9,591 bases of DNA from JBBSIG01 sp038232215 (GTDB lineage Bacteria; Actinomycetota; Thermoleophilia; Gaiellales; Gaiellaceae): the NCBI GenBank assembly GCA_038232215.1, contig JBBSIG010000091.1, forward strand, positions 1 to 9,591. The letters are read 5' to 3'. Position 1 is the first letter of the stretch. Every line of letters starts with the position of its first letter. The position numbers and the translations under genes are program-made. The notes under the pieces are model-generated. The model was not told the DNA's origin. It was given only the letters and a program-made list of their open reading frames with translations, and did not search any database. Below, piece after piece: positions 1 through 7,129 of the stretch.

Positions 1-921
1 GAGCAGCCCGAGCCCGTCGCGGAGCCACTGCAGCGCAGCTCCCGTCGCGAAGATCGAGCCCTCGAGCGCGTACTGCGGCGGCTGACCGGCGGCGCGGGCT
101 GCGGCCGTGCGGACGAGTCCGGGCGGCGCGCGGCCCCCGTCGCGGCCGGAGTGGCTGAGCACGAAGCTCCCCGTCCCGTAGGTCGCCTTCGTCTGCCCCG
201 CGCTGAAGCAGGCGTGGCCGAAGAGCGCGGCCTGCTGGTCGCCGGCGATCCCGGCGATCGGGACGCCTGGCGCGAGCACCCTCGCCTCGGCCACCGGCTC
301 GCTCGAGGCCCTGATCTCGGGCAGCAGCTCCCGCGGCACGCCGAAGAGCGCGAGCAGCTCGTCGTCCCAGTCGAGCGTCGCGAGGTCGGCGAGCAGCGTG
401 CGCGACGCGTTCGTCGCGTCCGTGACGTGCACGCGCCCTTCGGTCAGCTTCCAGACGAGCCACGAGTCGACGGTGCCGAAGGCGAGATCTGCGGCGGCAT
501 CCGCGCGCGCGAGCAGCCACTCGAGCTTCGTGGCGGAGAAGTACGGGTCGGGCTGGAGGCCCGTGCGGTCGCGGATGAGGTCGGCGGGGAGCTCGCGGCA
601 GCGCTCGGCCGTCCGGCGGTCCTGCCAGACGATCGCCCGCTGCACCGGCCGGCCGGTGCGGCGGTTCCAGAGGACGGTCGTCTCCCGCTGGTTCGTGATC
701 CCGAGGGCCCGCAGCTCGGCGGCCCGGACGCCCGCCTCGCCAAGCGCGGCCGCGGCCGCCTCGAGGACGCTCGTCCAGATCTCCTCCGGATCGTGCTCCA
801 CCCAACCCGGCTGCGGGAAGTGCTGGGTCAGCTCGCGGTAGCCCCGACCCCTCGTCCGCAGCTCCTCGTCGACGACGAGACAGGTGGTGCCCGTCGTGCC
901 CTGATCGACTGCGAGGATCAC
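1..921 (-). CDS. glpK: Glycerol kinase, N-terminal 307 residues (3' end outside window)
   Basis: ATP-dependent phosphorylation of glycerol to sn-glycerol 3-phosphate in the cytoplasm; FGGY carbohydrate kinase family. The reverse-strand translation begins VILAVDQGTTGTT, the N-terminal phosphate-binding motif. It continues with GITNQRETTVLWNRRTG and AIVWQDRRTAERC, then DPYFSATKLEWLL, FGTVDSWLVWK, GRVHVTDATNASRTLL, GIAGDQQAALFGHACF, ATYGTGSF and ALEGSIFATGAALQWLRD. All of these are glycerol-kinase-specific and in the same order as in E. coli GlpK. Family members are about 500 residues, so roughly 190 C-terminal residues lie left of the window. The start is taken as GTG at 921, just before the conserved strand; there is no ATG or GTG close upstream and no clear Shine-Dalgarno. 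The divergent phosphotransferase starts 4 bp away. No frameshift or stop is seen. Confidence 0.95.
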   Translation of the reverse strand, partial: MILAVDQGTTGTTCLVVDEELRTRGRGYRELTQHFPQPGWVEHDPEEIWTSVLEAAAAALGEAGVRAAELRALGITNQRETTVLWNRRTGRPVQRAIVWQDRRTAERCRELPADLIRDRTGLQPDPYFSATKLEWLLARADAAADLAFGTVDSWLVWKLTEGRVHVTDATNASRTLLADLATLDWDDELLALFGVPRELLPEIRASSEPVAEARVLAPGVPIAGIAGDQQAALFGHACFSAGQTKATYGTGSFVLSHSGRDGGRAPPGLVRTAAARAAGQPPQYALEGSIFATGAALQWLRDGLGLL

Positions 922-925
922 GCGG

Positions 926-1816
926 GTGGAGTCTAGGATCGAGGAGATCGCCCAGCGCGTATGGCCCGGCCGTGCGGTCGAGATCGAGCCGCTCGGCGGC
1001 GGGATCACGAACCGCAACTTCAAGGTCGCGTGCGACGGCGAGGCGTTCGTGCTGCGGATCGGCGGCGGCGACACGGAGCTGCTCGGGATCGATCGTCGCT
1101 CCGAGCACGCGGCGACGCTCGTCGCGGCAGCCGCCGGGGTCGGACCGGAGGTGACCGCTTTCCTCGAGCCGGAGTGCTACCTGGTGACGCGCTTCATCGC
1201 CGGCCGTCCGGCCCCGCCGAAGGAGTTGCGCGGACGCCTTCCGGAGGTCGCCCGGACGCTGCGGCTCGTGCACGACGGCGACTCGGTGCCCGGCCGTTTC
1301 GACTCGTTCGCCGTCGTGGATTCGTACCGCGCGATCGCCGAGTCGCGAGGCGTGCGCGTCCCGAGCGCCCACGGCCGGGCGAGCGCGCTCGCGGCCCGGA
1401 TCCGGCGCGCGCGCGGGCCGCAGCCGGATCGTCCGTGCCACAACGACCTCCTGAACGCCAACTTCCTCGACGACGGCGGGCGGCTCCGTATCGTCGACTG
1501 GGAGTACGCCGGCATGGGAGACGTCTTCTTCGACGTCGCCAACTTCTCGGTCAACCACGAGCTGGACGACGCCGGCGACCGCGAGCTCCTGGCCGCCTAC
1601 TTCGGCGACGCGACCCCGGGCGACCTCGCCTCGCTCTGGCTCATGCGCTTCATGTCGGATTTCCGCGAGGCCATGTGGGGCGTCGTGCAGGAGGCGATCT
1701 CGCAGCTCGAGTTCGACTTCCGCGGGTACGCCGAGCAGCACTTCGACCGGCTCGGGGCAACGGCGGCCGACCCGCGCTTCGGCGAGGCGCTGGCACGGGT
1801 CGAGGCCGGCCCGTGA
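926..1816 (+). CDS. Choline/ethanolamine kinase-like phosphotransferase (APH/ChoK fold)
   Basis: A 296-residue small-molecule kinase of the aminoglycoside phosphotransferase/choline kinase superfamily. Visible motifs are the nucleotide-binding loop GGGITNRNF (24-32), VLRI (42-45), Glu60, the Brenner catalytic motif with His172, Asp174 and Asn179 (CHNDLLNANF), and the metal-binding DWEYAG (191-196) followed by DVFFDVANFS. GGxTNxNF plus DWEYAGxGDxxFDxAN is the choline/ethanolamine kinase-like pattern. The substrate is not proven; thiamine or another alcohol is possible. The GTG start at 926 is forced: an in-frame TGA lies at 902-904 and no other start codon precedes the ATP loop. A GAGG at 913-916 is a plausible ribosome binding site, inside glpK. 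It probably shares a transcript with the FAD/GcvT gene 50 bp downstream, which suggests a role in choline- or ethanolamine-related metabolism. Confidence 0.85.
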   Translation: MESRIEEIAQRVWPGRAVEIEPLGGGITNRNFKVACDGEAFVLRIGGGDTELLGIDRRSEHAATLVAAAAGVGPEVTAFLEPECYLVTRFIAGRPAPPKELRGRLPEVARTLRLVHDGDSVPGRFDSFAVVDSYRAIAESRGVRVPSAHGRASALAARIRRARGPQPDRPCHNDLLNANFLDDGGRLRIVDWEYAGMGDVFFDVANFSVNHELDDAGDRELLAAYFGDATPGDLASLWLMRFMSDFREAMWGVVQEAISQLEFDFRGYAEQHFDRLGATAADPRFGEALARVEAGP

Positions 1817-1866
1817 CCAGGCGCCGAGGTGGGCACACGGCGGTGTGAGACGCTAGCGGGGCCGGA

Positions 1867-4302
1867 ATGGGCTCGACTCCGCTGAGAGACCGTGCGCGAG
1901 CCGTCGTCGTCGGCGGCGGGGTCGGCGGGTGCTCGATCCTCTACTGGCTCACCCGGCTCGGCTGGGACGACGTCGTCCTCTGCGAGCGCGCGGCCCTGAC
2001 GAGCGGATCGACGTTCCACTCGGCGGGGCTCGTCGGGCAGCTCCGCGGCTCGCTCAGCCTGACGCGGATGATGATGGAGTCGGTCGAGCTCTACCGCTCG
2101 CTCGGAGCCGAGGTCGACCTCGAGACGGGCTGGCGCGAGGTCGGCTCGCTCCGGCTCGCCTCCTCGCAGGAGCGAATGGAGGAGCTCGCGCGCCAGGCCG
2201 GCTGGGCGAAGACGTTCGGGCTGCCGCTCGAGCTCGTCTCGGCCGAGGAAGCCCGGCGCCTGTTTCCGCCCATGTCGACCGACGGCGTGCTCGGCGCCGC
2301 CTACCTGCCGACCGACGGCTACGTCGACCCGAGCCAGCTCACGCTCGCGCTCGCCGAGGGCGCCCGACGGCGGGGGGCCCAGATCGCGACGGACACTCGG
2401 GTTAGGGCGATCGGCGTCGAGCGGGGACGCGTGACGGGGGTCGAGACCGGGCGCGGGTCGATCGAGACGGAGGTGGTCGTCAACGCCGGCGGGATGTTCG
2501 CAGGCGAGATCGGGCGGCTCGCCGGGGTGAACGTGCCCCTCGTGCCGATGGCCCACGAGTACCTGATCACCCGGCCGAGCGGCGTTGCGCTCGACCTGCC
2601 GACGATGCGAGATCCGTCGCTCCTCGTCTACTTCCGCGGCGAGTCGGGCGGGCTCGTCATGGGCGGCTACGAGCGCAACCCCGCGCCCTGGAGCCTCGAC
2701 GGCATCCCGGCCGACTTCAACGGCAAGCTGCTCGAGGAGGACTGGGACCGCTTCGAGGAGCTGATGACGAACGCGATCGTGCGCGTCCCGGAGCTCGAGG
2801 ACGCCGAGATCGTGCGGCTCGTCAACGGCCCGGAGGCGTTCACGCCGGACGGCGAGTTCATCCTCGGGCCCTCCGACGTGCGCGGCTTCTGGGTCGCGGC
2901 GGGCTTCTGCGCGCACGGGCTCGCGGGGGCCGGCGGGATGGGCCGCCTCGTCGCGGAGTGGATCGTCGAGGGGCAGCCCGGGCTCGACACCTGGGAGATG
3001 GACTCGCGCCGCTTCGGCCGCCACTACACGAGCCGCGAGTACACGCTCGCCCGCACGAGGGAGGTCTACTCGACCTACTACGACGTCAAGTACCCCGGCC
3101 ACGAGCGCGCGGCCGGTCGGCCGCTGCGGCTCTCGCCGACGTACCCGCGCCTGCAGGAGCTCGGCGCGGCCTTCGGCGAGAAGTCGGGCTGGGAGCGGGC
3201 GAACTGGTTCGACTCGAACGCGGCCGCCGGCGAGGAATCGCTGCGCCCGCGGGGCTGGGCGGGGCGGCTGTGGTCGCCGGCGATCGGCGCCGAGCACCGG
3301 GCCTGCCGCGAGGCGGCGGCACTCTTCGACGAGACGTCGTTCGCGAAGATCGAGGTGATCGGCGAGGGCGCGGCCGGGTTCCTCGAGCAGCTCTGCGCCA
3401 ACCGCGTCGCGCGCGACGTCGGCGCGATCACGTACACGCAGATGCTGAACGCGAGGGGCGGGATCGAGTGCGACTTCACCGTCACCCGGCTCTCGGAAGA
3501 GCGCTTCCGCATCGTCACCGGGACGGCGTTCGGCCAGCACGACCTCGCCTGGATCCGCTCCCACGCGCCGGACGACGGCTCCGTGCTCGTCGAGGACGTC
3601 ACCTCGCGCTACGCCTGCCTCGGCCTCTGGGGGCCGGCGAGCCGCGAGCTCCTGCAGCCGCTCACGACCGCGGACCTCGGCAATGAGTCGTTTCCGTACC
3701 TGCGCGCGCGCGAGGTCAGCGTGGGGCCCGTGCCCTGCCTCGCGCTGCGCGTCACGTACGTCGGCGAGCTCGGCTGGGAGCTCTACTGTCCGATGGAGTT
3801 CGGCCTGCGCCTCTGGGACACGATCTGGGCCGGAGGACGAGAGCACGGCCTCGTCCCCGGCGGCTACCGGGCGATCGACTCCTGCCGGCTCGAGAAGGGC
3901 TACCGCGTCTGGGGCGCCGACATCTCGCCGGACGAGACGCCGTACGAGGCGGGCCTCGGCTTCGCGGTGAAGCTCGACGAGCGCGACTTCGTCGGCCGGG
4001 AAGCCCTCGCCCGCGCACGAGGCGAGCCGCTCGAGCGGCAGCTCGTCTGCCTCGTGCTGGACGACCCGCGGGCGGTCGCGCTCGGGTCGGAGCCCGTCCG
4101 GATCGAGGGGCGTGCGGTCGGGCGCGTCACGAGCGGCGGGTACGGCTACACGGTGAAGCGCTCGATCGCGTACGCCTACGTCCCGGCCTCGCAGGCCGGT
4201 CCGGGCACGCCGGTCGAGGTCGAGATATTCGGCGAGTGGGTCTCGGGCGCGGTCGCGGAGGAGCCGCTCTACGACCCCGAGGGAAGCGCTATTCGGGCGT
4301 GA
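1867..4302 (+). CDS. FAD oxidoreductase-aminomethyltransferase fusion (dimethylglycine/sarcosine dehydrogenase family)
   Basis: An 811-residue two-module enzyme expected to oxidise an N-methylated amine (dimethylglycine or sarcosine type) and pass the methyl carbon to tetrahydrofolate. Residues about 11-370 form the DAO-type FAD domain. It has the dinucleotide loop VVVGGGVGG (13-21), and His51 in LTSGSTFHSAGL lies where DMGDH-type enzymes attach FAD covalently. GFCAHGLAGAGG (347-358) is the C-terminal flavin-side motif. About 375-450 resembles the FAO_M linker. About 460-710 is a GcvT domain with Asp536 in GGIECDF (the likely catalytic Asp), GELGWELY (633-640) and RLEKGYRVWGADI (674-686). About 720-805 is the GcvT C-terminal domain. 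Length matches single-chain dimethylglycine oxidases. The ATG at 1867 sits 12 residues before the first strand. The last 14 bp overlap the convergent short-chain dehydrogenase gene. The exact substrate is inferred, not shown. Confidence 0.9.
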   Translation: MGSTPLRDRARAVVVGGGVGGCSILYWLTRLGWDDVVLCERAALTSGSTFHSAGLVGQLRGSLSLTRMMMESVELYRSLGAEVDLETGWREVGSLRLASSQERMEELARQAGWAKTFGLPLELVSAEEARRLFPPMSTDGVLGAAYLPTDGYVDPSQLTLALAEGARRRGAQIATDTRVRAIGVERGRVTGVETGRGSIETEVVVNAGGMFAGEIGRLAGVNVPLVPMAHEYLITRPSGVALDLPTMRDPSLLVYFRGESGGLVMGGYERNPAPWSLDGIPADFNGKLLEEDWDRFEELMTNAIVRVPELEDAEIVRLVNGPEAFTPDGEFILGPSDVRGFWVAAGFCAHGLAGAGGMGRLVAEWIVEGQPGLDTWEMDSRRFGRHYTSREYTLARTREVYSTYYDVKYPGHERAAGRPLRLSPTYPRLQELGAAFGEKSGWERANWFDSNAAAGEESLRPRGWAGRLWSPAIGAEHRACREAAALFDETSFAKIEVIGEGAAGFLEQLCANRVARDVGAITYTQMLNARGGIECDFTVTRLSEERFRIVTGTAFGQHDLAWIRSHAPDDGSVLVEDVTSRYACLGLWGPASRELLQPLTTADLGNESFPYLRAREVSVGPVPCLALRVTYVGELGWELYCPMEFGLRLWDTIWAGGREHGLVPGGYRAIDSCRLEKGYRVWGADISPDETPYEAGLGFAVKLDERDFVGREALARARGEPLERQLVCLVLDDPRAVALGSEPVRIEGRAVGRVTSGGYGYTVKRSIAYAYVPASQAGPGTPVEVEIFGEWVSGAVAEEPLYDPEGSAIRA

Positions 4303-5056
4303 CGTAGGCGGCGGTCAGGCCGCCGTCGACGAGAAAGGTGGAGCCGTTCACGTACGAGGAGTCGTCGCTCGCGAGGAAGAGGGCGCCGTGGGCGATCTCG
4401 CGCGGCTTCGCGAGACGCCCCATCGGCAGATGGACGCGGCGGCGCTCGTAGGCGGCCGGGTCGTCGCCGAAGATCGCGAGGAGAAGGGGCGTCTCCACGG
4501 GCCCCGGGCATAACGCGTTCACGCGCACTCCCTGCCGCGCGAACTGGACGGCGAGCTCGCGGGTCATCGAGAGGACGGCTCCCTTCGAGGCCGTGTACGA
4601 GATCTGCGAGGTGGCTGCGCCGAGGACTGCGACGAACGAGGCGACGTTGATCACCGAGCCGCCTCCTCGCTCGAGCAGGTAGGGGATCCCGTACTTGCAG
4701 CAGAGATAGACGCCCTTGAGGTTCACGTCCTGCACGCGCTGCCAGGCCTCGAGCTCCGTCTCGAGGATGGAGGCGTCGTCCGCCGGCGAGATGCCCGCGT
4801 TGTTGTAGAGCACGTCGATGCCGCCGTAGCGCTCGCTCGTCGCGGCGAGCATCGCCTGCACGCTCGCCGGGTCAGTCACGTCGACGTGCTGGAAGAAGGC
4901 GTCCCGGCACCGGGCGGCGGTCTCGTCGCCCGCCTCGTCGGTCACGTCGGCGACGCAGACCCGGGCTCCCTCGTCGGAGAAGAGCAGCGCCGCCTCGCGG
5001 CCGATCCCGCTCGCGGCGCCGGTGATGACGACGACCTTGTCGTCGAGCCTGCCCAT
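4289..5056 (-). CDS. Short-chain dehydrogenase/reductase (classical SDR)
   Basis: A 255-residue classical SDR, probably NAD-dependent, oxidising an alcohol or reducing a carbonyl. Residues seen are the cofactor loop TGAASGIG (12-19), Asp37 after the second strand (typical of NAD rather than NADP preference), NNAG (85-88), and the catalytic set Asn112, Ser140, Tyr154 and Lys158 (YTASK). The PGPVETP segment (184-190) and the C-terminal GSTFLVDGG are standard. The start codon overlaps the aldehyde dehydrogenase stop (TGATG), so the two are almost certainly cotranscribed and translationally coupled. That pairing suggests an alcohol to aldehyde to acid sequence on one substrate. Automated annotation would likely call it 3-oxoacyl-ACP reductase, but the neighbourhood does not support fatty-acid synthesis. 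The stop is TAG at 4291-4289. Confidence 0.92.
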   Translation of the reverse strand: MGRLDDKVVVITGAASGIGREAALLFSDEGARVCVADVTDEAGDETAARCRDAFFQHVDVTDPASVQAMLAATSERYGGIDVLYNNAGISPADDASILETELEAWQRVQDVNLKGVYLCCKYGIPYLLERGGGSVINVASFVAVLGAATSQISYTASKGAVLSMTRELAVQFARQGVRVNALCPGPVETPLLLAIFGDDPAAYERRRVHLPMGRLAKPREIAHGALFLASDDSSYVNGSTFLVDGGLTAAYVTPE

Positions 5057-6408
5057 CAGCGCTCTGTCGAGAGGAAGACGTTCTTGACCTCGGAGTAGCC
5101 GTCGAGCGCATGCATGCCGAGCTCGCGGCCGACGCCGGACTGCTTGAAGCCGCCGAACGGAGTCGAGACGCGGACCGACGTGTTCGCGTTCACGGACAGG
5201 ACGCCCGCCTCGATCGCACGTACGACGCGCAGCGCCCGCGCGCCGTCACGCGTCCAGACCGAGCCGGAGAGTCCGTACGGCGTGTCGTTCGCGAGCCGGA
5301 TCGCATCCGCCTCGTCCTCGAACGGGATCACGCACGCGACGGGCCCGAAGATCTCCTCCTGCGCGGCGCGGTCGGCGTTCGACGTCTCGAGCAGGGTCGG
5401 GGGGTACCAGTAGCCGGGGCTCTCCGGCGCGTGTCCGGCGAACGCCGGCTCGCCTTCGACGTACGAGGCCACCTTCTCGCGGTGCGCCGCGGAGACGAGC
5501 GGCCCCATCTCGGTCGCCGGATCCTCGGGATCGCCGACGCGCACGCCCCTGGTGGCTTCGACGAGGGAGTCCAGGAAGCGGTCGTAGACAGCTCGCTGGA
5601 CGAGGATGCGCGAGCGCGCGCAGCAATCCTGTCCGGCGTTGCCGAAGACGGCGTACGGGGCGGCGGCCGCGGCGGCCTCGAGATCCGCGTCGGCGAAGAC
5701 GACGTTCGCGGACTTTCCTCCGAGCTCGAGCGTCACCCGCTTGATCGTCCCCGCCGCCGACTGCATGACGCCGCGGCCGACGTCGGTCGATCCGGTGAAC
5801 GCGATCTTGGCGACGTCCGAGTGCTCCACGAGCTGCTGCCCCACGATGCGGCCGGGGCCGGCGAGCACGTTCACGACTCCTTCCGGGATGCCGGCCTCGA
5901 GCGCGAGCTCGCCCAGGCGGAGGGCGGTCAGCGGAGTCAGCTCGGCCGGCTTGAGGACGACGGTGTTGCCGCACGCGAGCGCCGGGCCGAGCTTCCAGCT
6001 CGCGATGTTGAGCGGGAAGTTCCAGGGCACGATCAGGCCCACGACGCCGAGCGGCTCGCGGAACGTCATGTCCACGCCGCCGGCAACCGGGATCGTCTCG
6101 CCTTGGTGCTTGTCGACCGCGCCTGCGTAGAAGTGGAAGACGTCGGCGGCCATACCCACCTCTGCGCGCGAGTCGGCGATCGGCTTGCCGACGTTCCGGG
6201 TCTCGAGCAGCGCCAGCTCCTCGCCGTGCTCCTCGACGAGCGCGGCGAGCCGCCTGAGGAGCCGGGCCCGGTCGCCGGGCGCGACGTCCCTCCACGCGGG
6301 GTACGCCGCCGTCGCCGCGGCGACGGCGCGGTCGGCGTCTTCCGCTCCGGCCGCCTCGAGCTCCGCGATCGGCTGCTCCGTGGCGGGGTTGACGACGGTC
6401 AGCGCCAT
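5056..6408 (-). CDS. NAD(P)-dependent aldehyde dehydrogenase (betaine/aminoaldehyde type)
   Basis: A 450-residue aldehyde dehydrogenase that oxidises an aldehyde to the acid. Motifs include PWNFP with Asn130, LKPAE with Lys153, FTGSTDVGR (204-212), TLELGGKS with the general base Glu228, FGNAGQDCCARSR with the nucleophile Cys262, EEIFGP (351-356), and TPFGGFKQSGVGRE (416-429). The sequence style is closest to betaine aldehyde, gamma-aminobutyraldehyde or PuuC-like enzymes; the exact substrate cannot be read. It starts directly at the conserved VNPAT segment, without the 20-30 leading residues of many homologues. An in-frame TGA just four codons upstream fixes the ATG at 6408, and no ribosome binding site is obvious. 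A REP-like palindrome lies 41 bp upstream. It is coupled to the downstream SDR by a 1-bp stop/start overlap. Confidence 0.92.
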   Translation of the reverse strand: MALTVVNPATEQPIAELEAAGAEDADRAVAAATAAYPAWRDVAPGDRARLLRRLAALVEEHGEELALLETRNVGKPIADSRAEVGMAADVFHFYAGAVDKHQGETIPVAGGVDMTFREPLGVVGLIVPWNFPLNIASWKLGPALACGNTVVLKPAELTPLTALRLGELALEAGIPEGVVNVLAGPGRIVGQQLVEHSDVAKIAFTGSTDVGRGVMQSAAGTIKRVTLELGGKSANVVFADADLEAAAAAAPYAVFGNAGQDCCARSRILVQRAVYDRFLDSLVEATRGVRVGDPEDPATEMGPLVSAAHREKVASYVEGEPAFAGHAPESPGYWYPPTLLETSNADRAAQEEIFGPVACVIPFEDEADAIRLANDTPYGLSGSVWTRDGARALRVVRAIEAGVLSVNANTSVRVSTPFGGFKQSGVGRELGMHALDGYSEVKNVFLSTER

Positions 6409-6449
6409 GCGTGCGATTCAACACGATCCACGTCGACCTGTGGACAGTT

Positions 6450-6470
6450 CGCGACGGTGCCTGGCACCGG
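6450..6470. repeat. REP-like palindromic repeat, left copy
   Basis: Contains the palindrome CGGTGCC-T-GGCACCG at 6455-6469. All 21 bases are identical, in direct orientation, to 7097-7117. It begins 2 bp after the transposase stop and ends 41 bp before the aldehyde dehydrogenase start, so in a read-through transcript it would form a hairpin in that gene's leader. The flanks give only a weak, bulged outer stem (GTG/AGT at 6440-6448 with ACTCAC at 6471-6476). Confidence 0.85.
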
Positions 6471-6472
6471 AC

Positions 6473-7024
6473 TCACGCGGCCGCCTCGAGGACGAAGTCG
6501 CGGTATCGCGATCGCGCGTGTTCTTCGGGGAAGCCGAAGAAGGCAAGCACGTCGCTCTCGGCGAGAAACGCGGGTGACGGATCCACTCCCGCGCAAGCTC
6601 GGAAACTGCTCCAGCGCCACTCTTCCGGGCTTGAGCACATGCCCGCGCGAACGGGATTCAGCACGACGTAGCGGCACGTCTCGAGGAGATGCGCATCTCC
6701 CTCGATGAGCGCTGCGGCATAGCGATTGCCGAAGAGGTGAGCCACGCGGTCGTATCTGCGGCTCAGCAACGCTGAATACCCACCGTTGAGAGTCTGCATC
6801 CCGCGCGAGAGCCCCCGGTCGCCGATCTGAAGGAGTAGGTGGTAATGGTTCGTCATGAGGCAATAGGCGTGACAGCACCACTCGAACGCGTCGACGACAC
6901 CGCCGAGCATCGTCAGGAAATCGAGACGATCCCGCGGGCGGAAGAAGACCGGCTCTCGATTGCTGCCCCGACTCGTCACGTGGTAGAACGCACCCGGGAT
7001 CACCTCTCGAGGCAAGCGGCCCAT
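6473..7024 (-). CDS. REP-associated tyrosine transposase (Y1/IS200-like, RAYT)
   Basis: A 183-residue Y1-type transposase of the IS200/IS605 superfamily that processes single-stranded hairpin DNA through a tyrosine nucleophile. It opens with MGRLPREVIPGAFYHVTSRG, the usual RAYT N-terminus. The metal-binding HUH motif is MTNHYHLLL with His60 and His62. The nucleophile is Tyr119 in CRYVVLNPVRAG, followed by EEWRWSSFRAC (135-145), also typical of RAYTs. All catalytic residues are present, so it may be active. The frame is open up to a GTG at 7114 inside the right REP repeat, but the ATG at 7024 fits the family start; the extra 30 residues look like translated leader. The gene separates two otherwise adjacent catabolic genes, and its transcription could run into the aldehyde dehydrogenase. 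Confidence 0.9.
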   Translation of the reverse strand: MGRLPREVIPGAFYHVTSRGSNREPVFFRPRDRLDFLTMLGGVVDAFEWCCHAYCLMTNHYHLLLQIGDRGLSRGMQTLNGGYSALLSRRYDRVAHLFGNRYAAALIEGDAHLLETCRYVVLNPVRAGMCSSPEEWRWSSFRACAGVDPSPAFLAESDVLAFFGFPEEHARSRYRDFVLEAAA

Positions 7025-7062
7025 GAGCCGACGGTAGCCCGTTCTCCACGGCCCTCGACGAA

Positions 7063-7094
7063 GTGACACAAAATCGGCACATAGTCGTGACACA
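7063..7094. repeat. Pair of 8-bp direct repeats in the transposase leader
   Basis: GTGACACA occurs at 7063-7070 and again at 7087-7094, 24 bp centre to centre. Read on the coding strand these are two TGTGTCAC boxes between the right REP copy and the transposase start. They could be a conserved part of the mobile element, a binding site for the transposase or a regulator, or chance. The second box runs into the outer stem of the REP hairpin. Confidence 0.4.
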
Positions 7095-7129
7095 CGCGCG
7101 ACGGTGCCTGGCACCGGGAAGGGCGTGTG
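7091..7129. repeat. REP-like palindrome, right copy, with outer stem
   Basis: The core 7097-7117 repeats the left copy exactly. The inner stem is CGGTGCC (7102-7108) with GGCACCG (7110-7116). A second stem outside it pairs CACACGC (7091-7097) with GCGTGTG (7123-7129). The two are separated by an asymmetric internal loop, GCGA against GGAAGG. A bulged two-part hairpin is the usual shape of a RAYT substrate. Confidence 0.8.

Larger units (their letters stand above)
6450..7117 (-). mobile_element. RAYT/REP unit: transposase gene bounded by direct 21-bp repeats
   Basis: A transposase gene with identical 21-bp palindrome-containing repeats on each side, at 6450-6470 and 7097-7117. The left copy begins 2 bp past the transposase stop codon; the right copy sits about 70 bp upstream of its start. 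REP-associated tyrosine transposases typically sit between such REP palindromes, which they recognise and cut as single strands. The unit lies between the PuuD-like gene (stop at 7190) and the aldehyde dehydrogenase (start at 6408), in the same orientation as both. The outer limits are inferred from the repeats only; no target duplication was found. Confidence 0.75.

Noticed and set aside
1834..1847. Small hairpin CACAC/GTGTG in the 50-bp gap before the FAD/GcvT gene
   Set aside because: Only 5 bp of stem and no T-run. It is too weak to call a terminator and the two genes look cotranscribed.
1597..3846. A 749-residue open frame antisense to the FAD/GcvT gene
   Set aside because: Low-complexity Arg/Glu/Ala/Asp-rich translation with no domain motifs. 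It is an expected by-product of GC-rich codon bias opposite a convincing gene.
6330..6408. N-terminal truncation of the aldehyde dehydrogenase by the RAYT insertion
   Set aside because: It starts right at VNPAT and an in-frame stop lies four codons upstream, but many family members begin about here and all catalytic motifs are present. Truncation is not needed, though relatives should be compared.
5110..6708. A 532-residue open frame on the plus strand across the aldehyde dehydrogenase
   Set aside because: Arg/Asp/Glu-rich shadow translation, and it also crosses the REP repeat and the transposase 3' end. The opposite strand has complete aldehyde dehydrogenase motifs.
7025..7114. Longer transposase starting at GTG 7114 inside the REP repeat
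   Set aside because: The extra 30 residues do not resemble RAYT N-termini, whereas the ATG at 7024 gives the standard opening; the extension is leader DNA.
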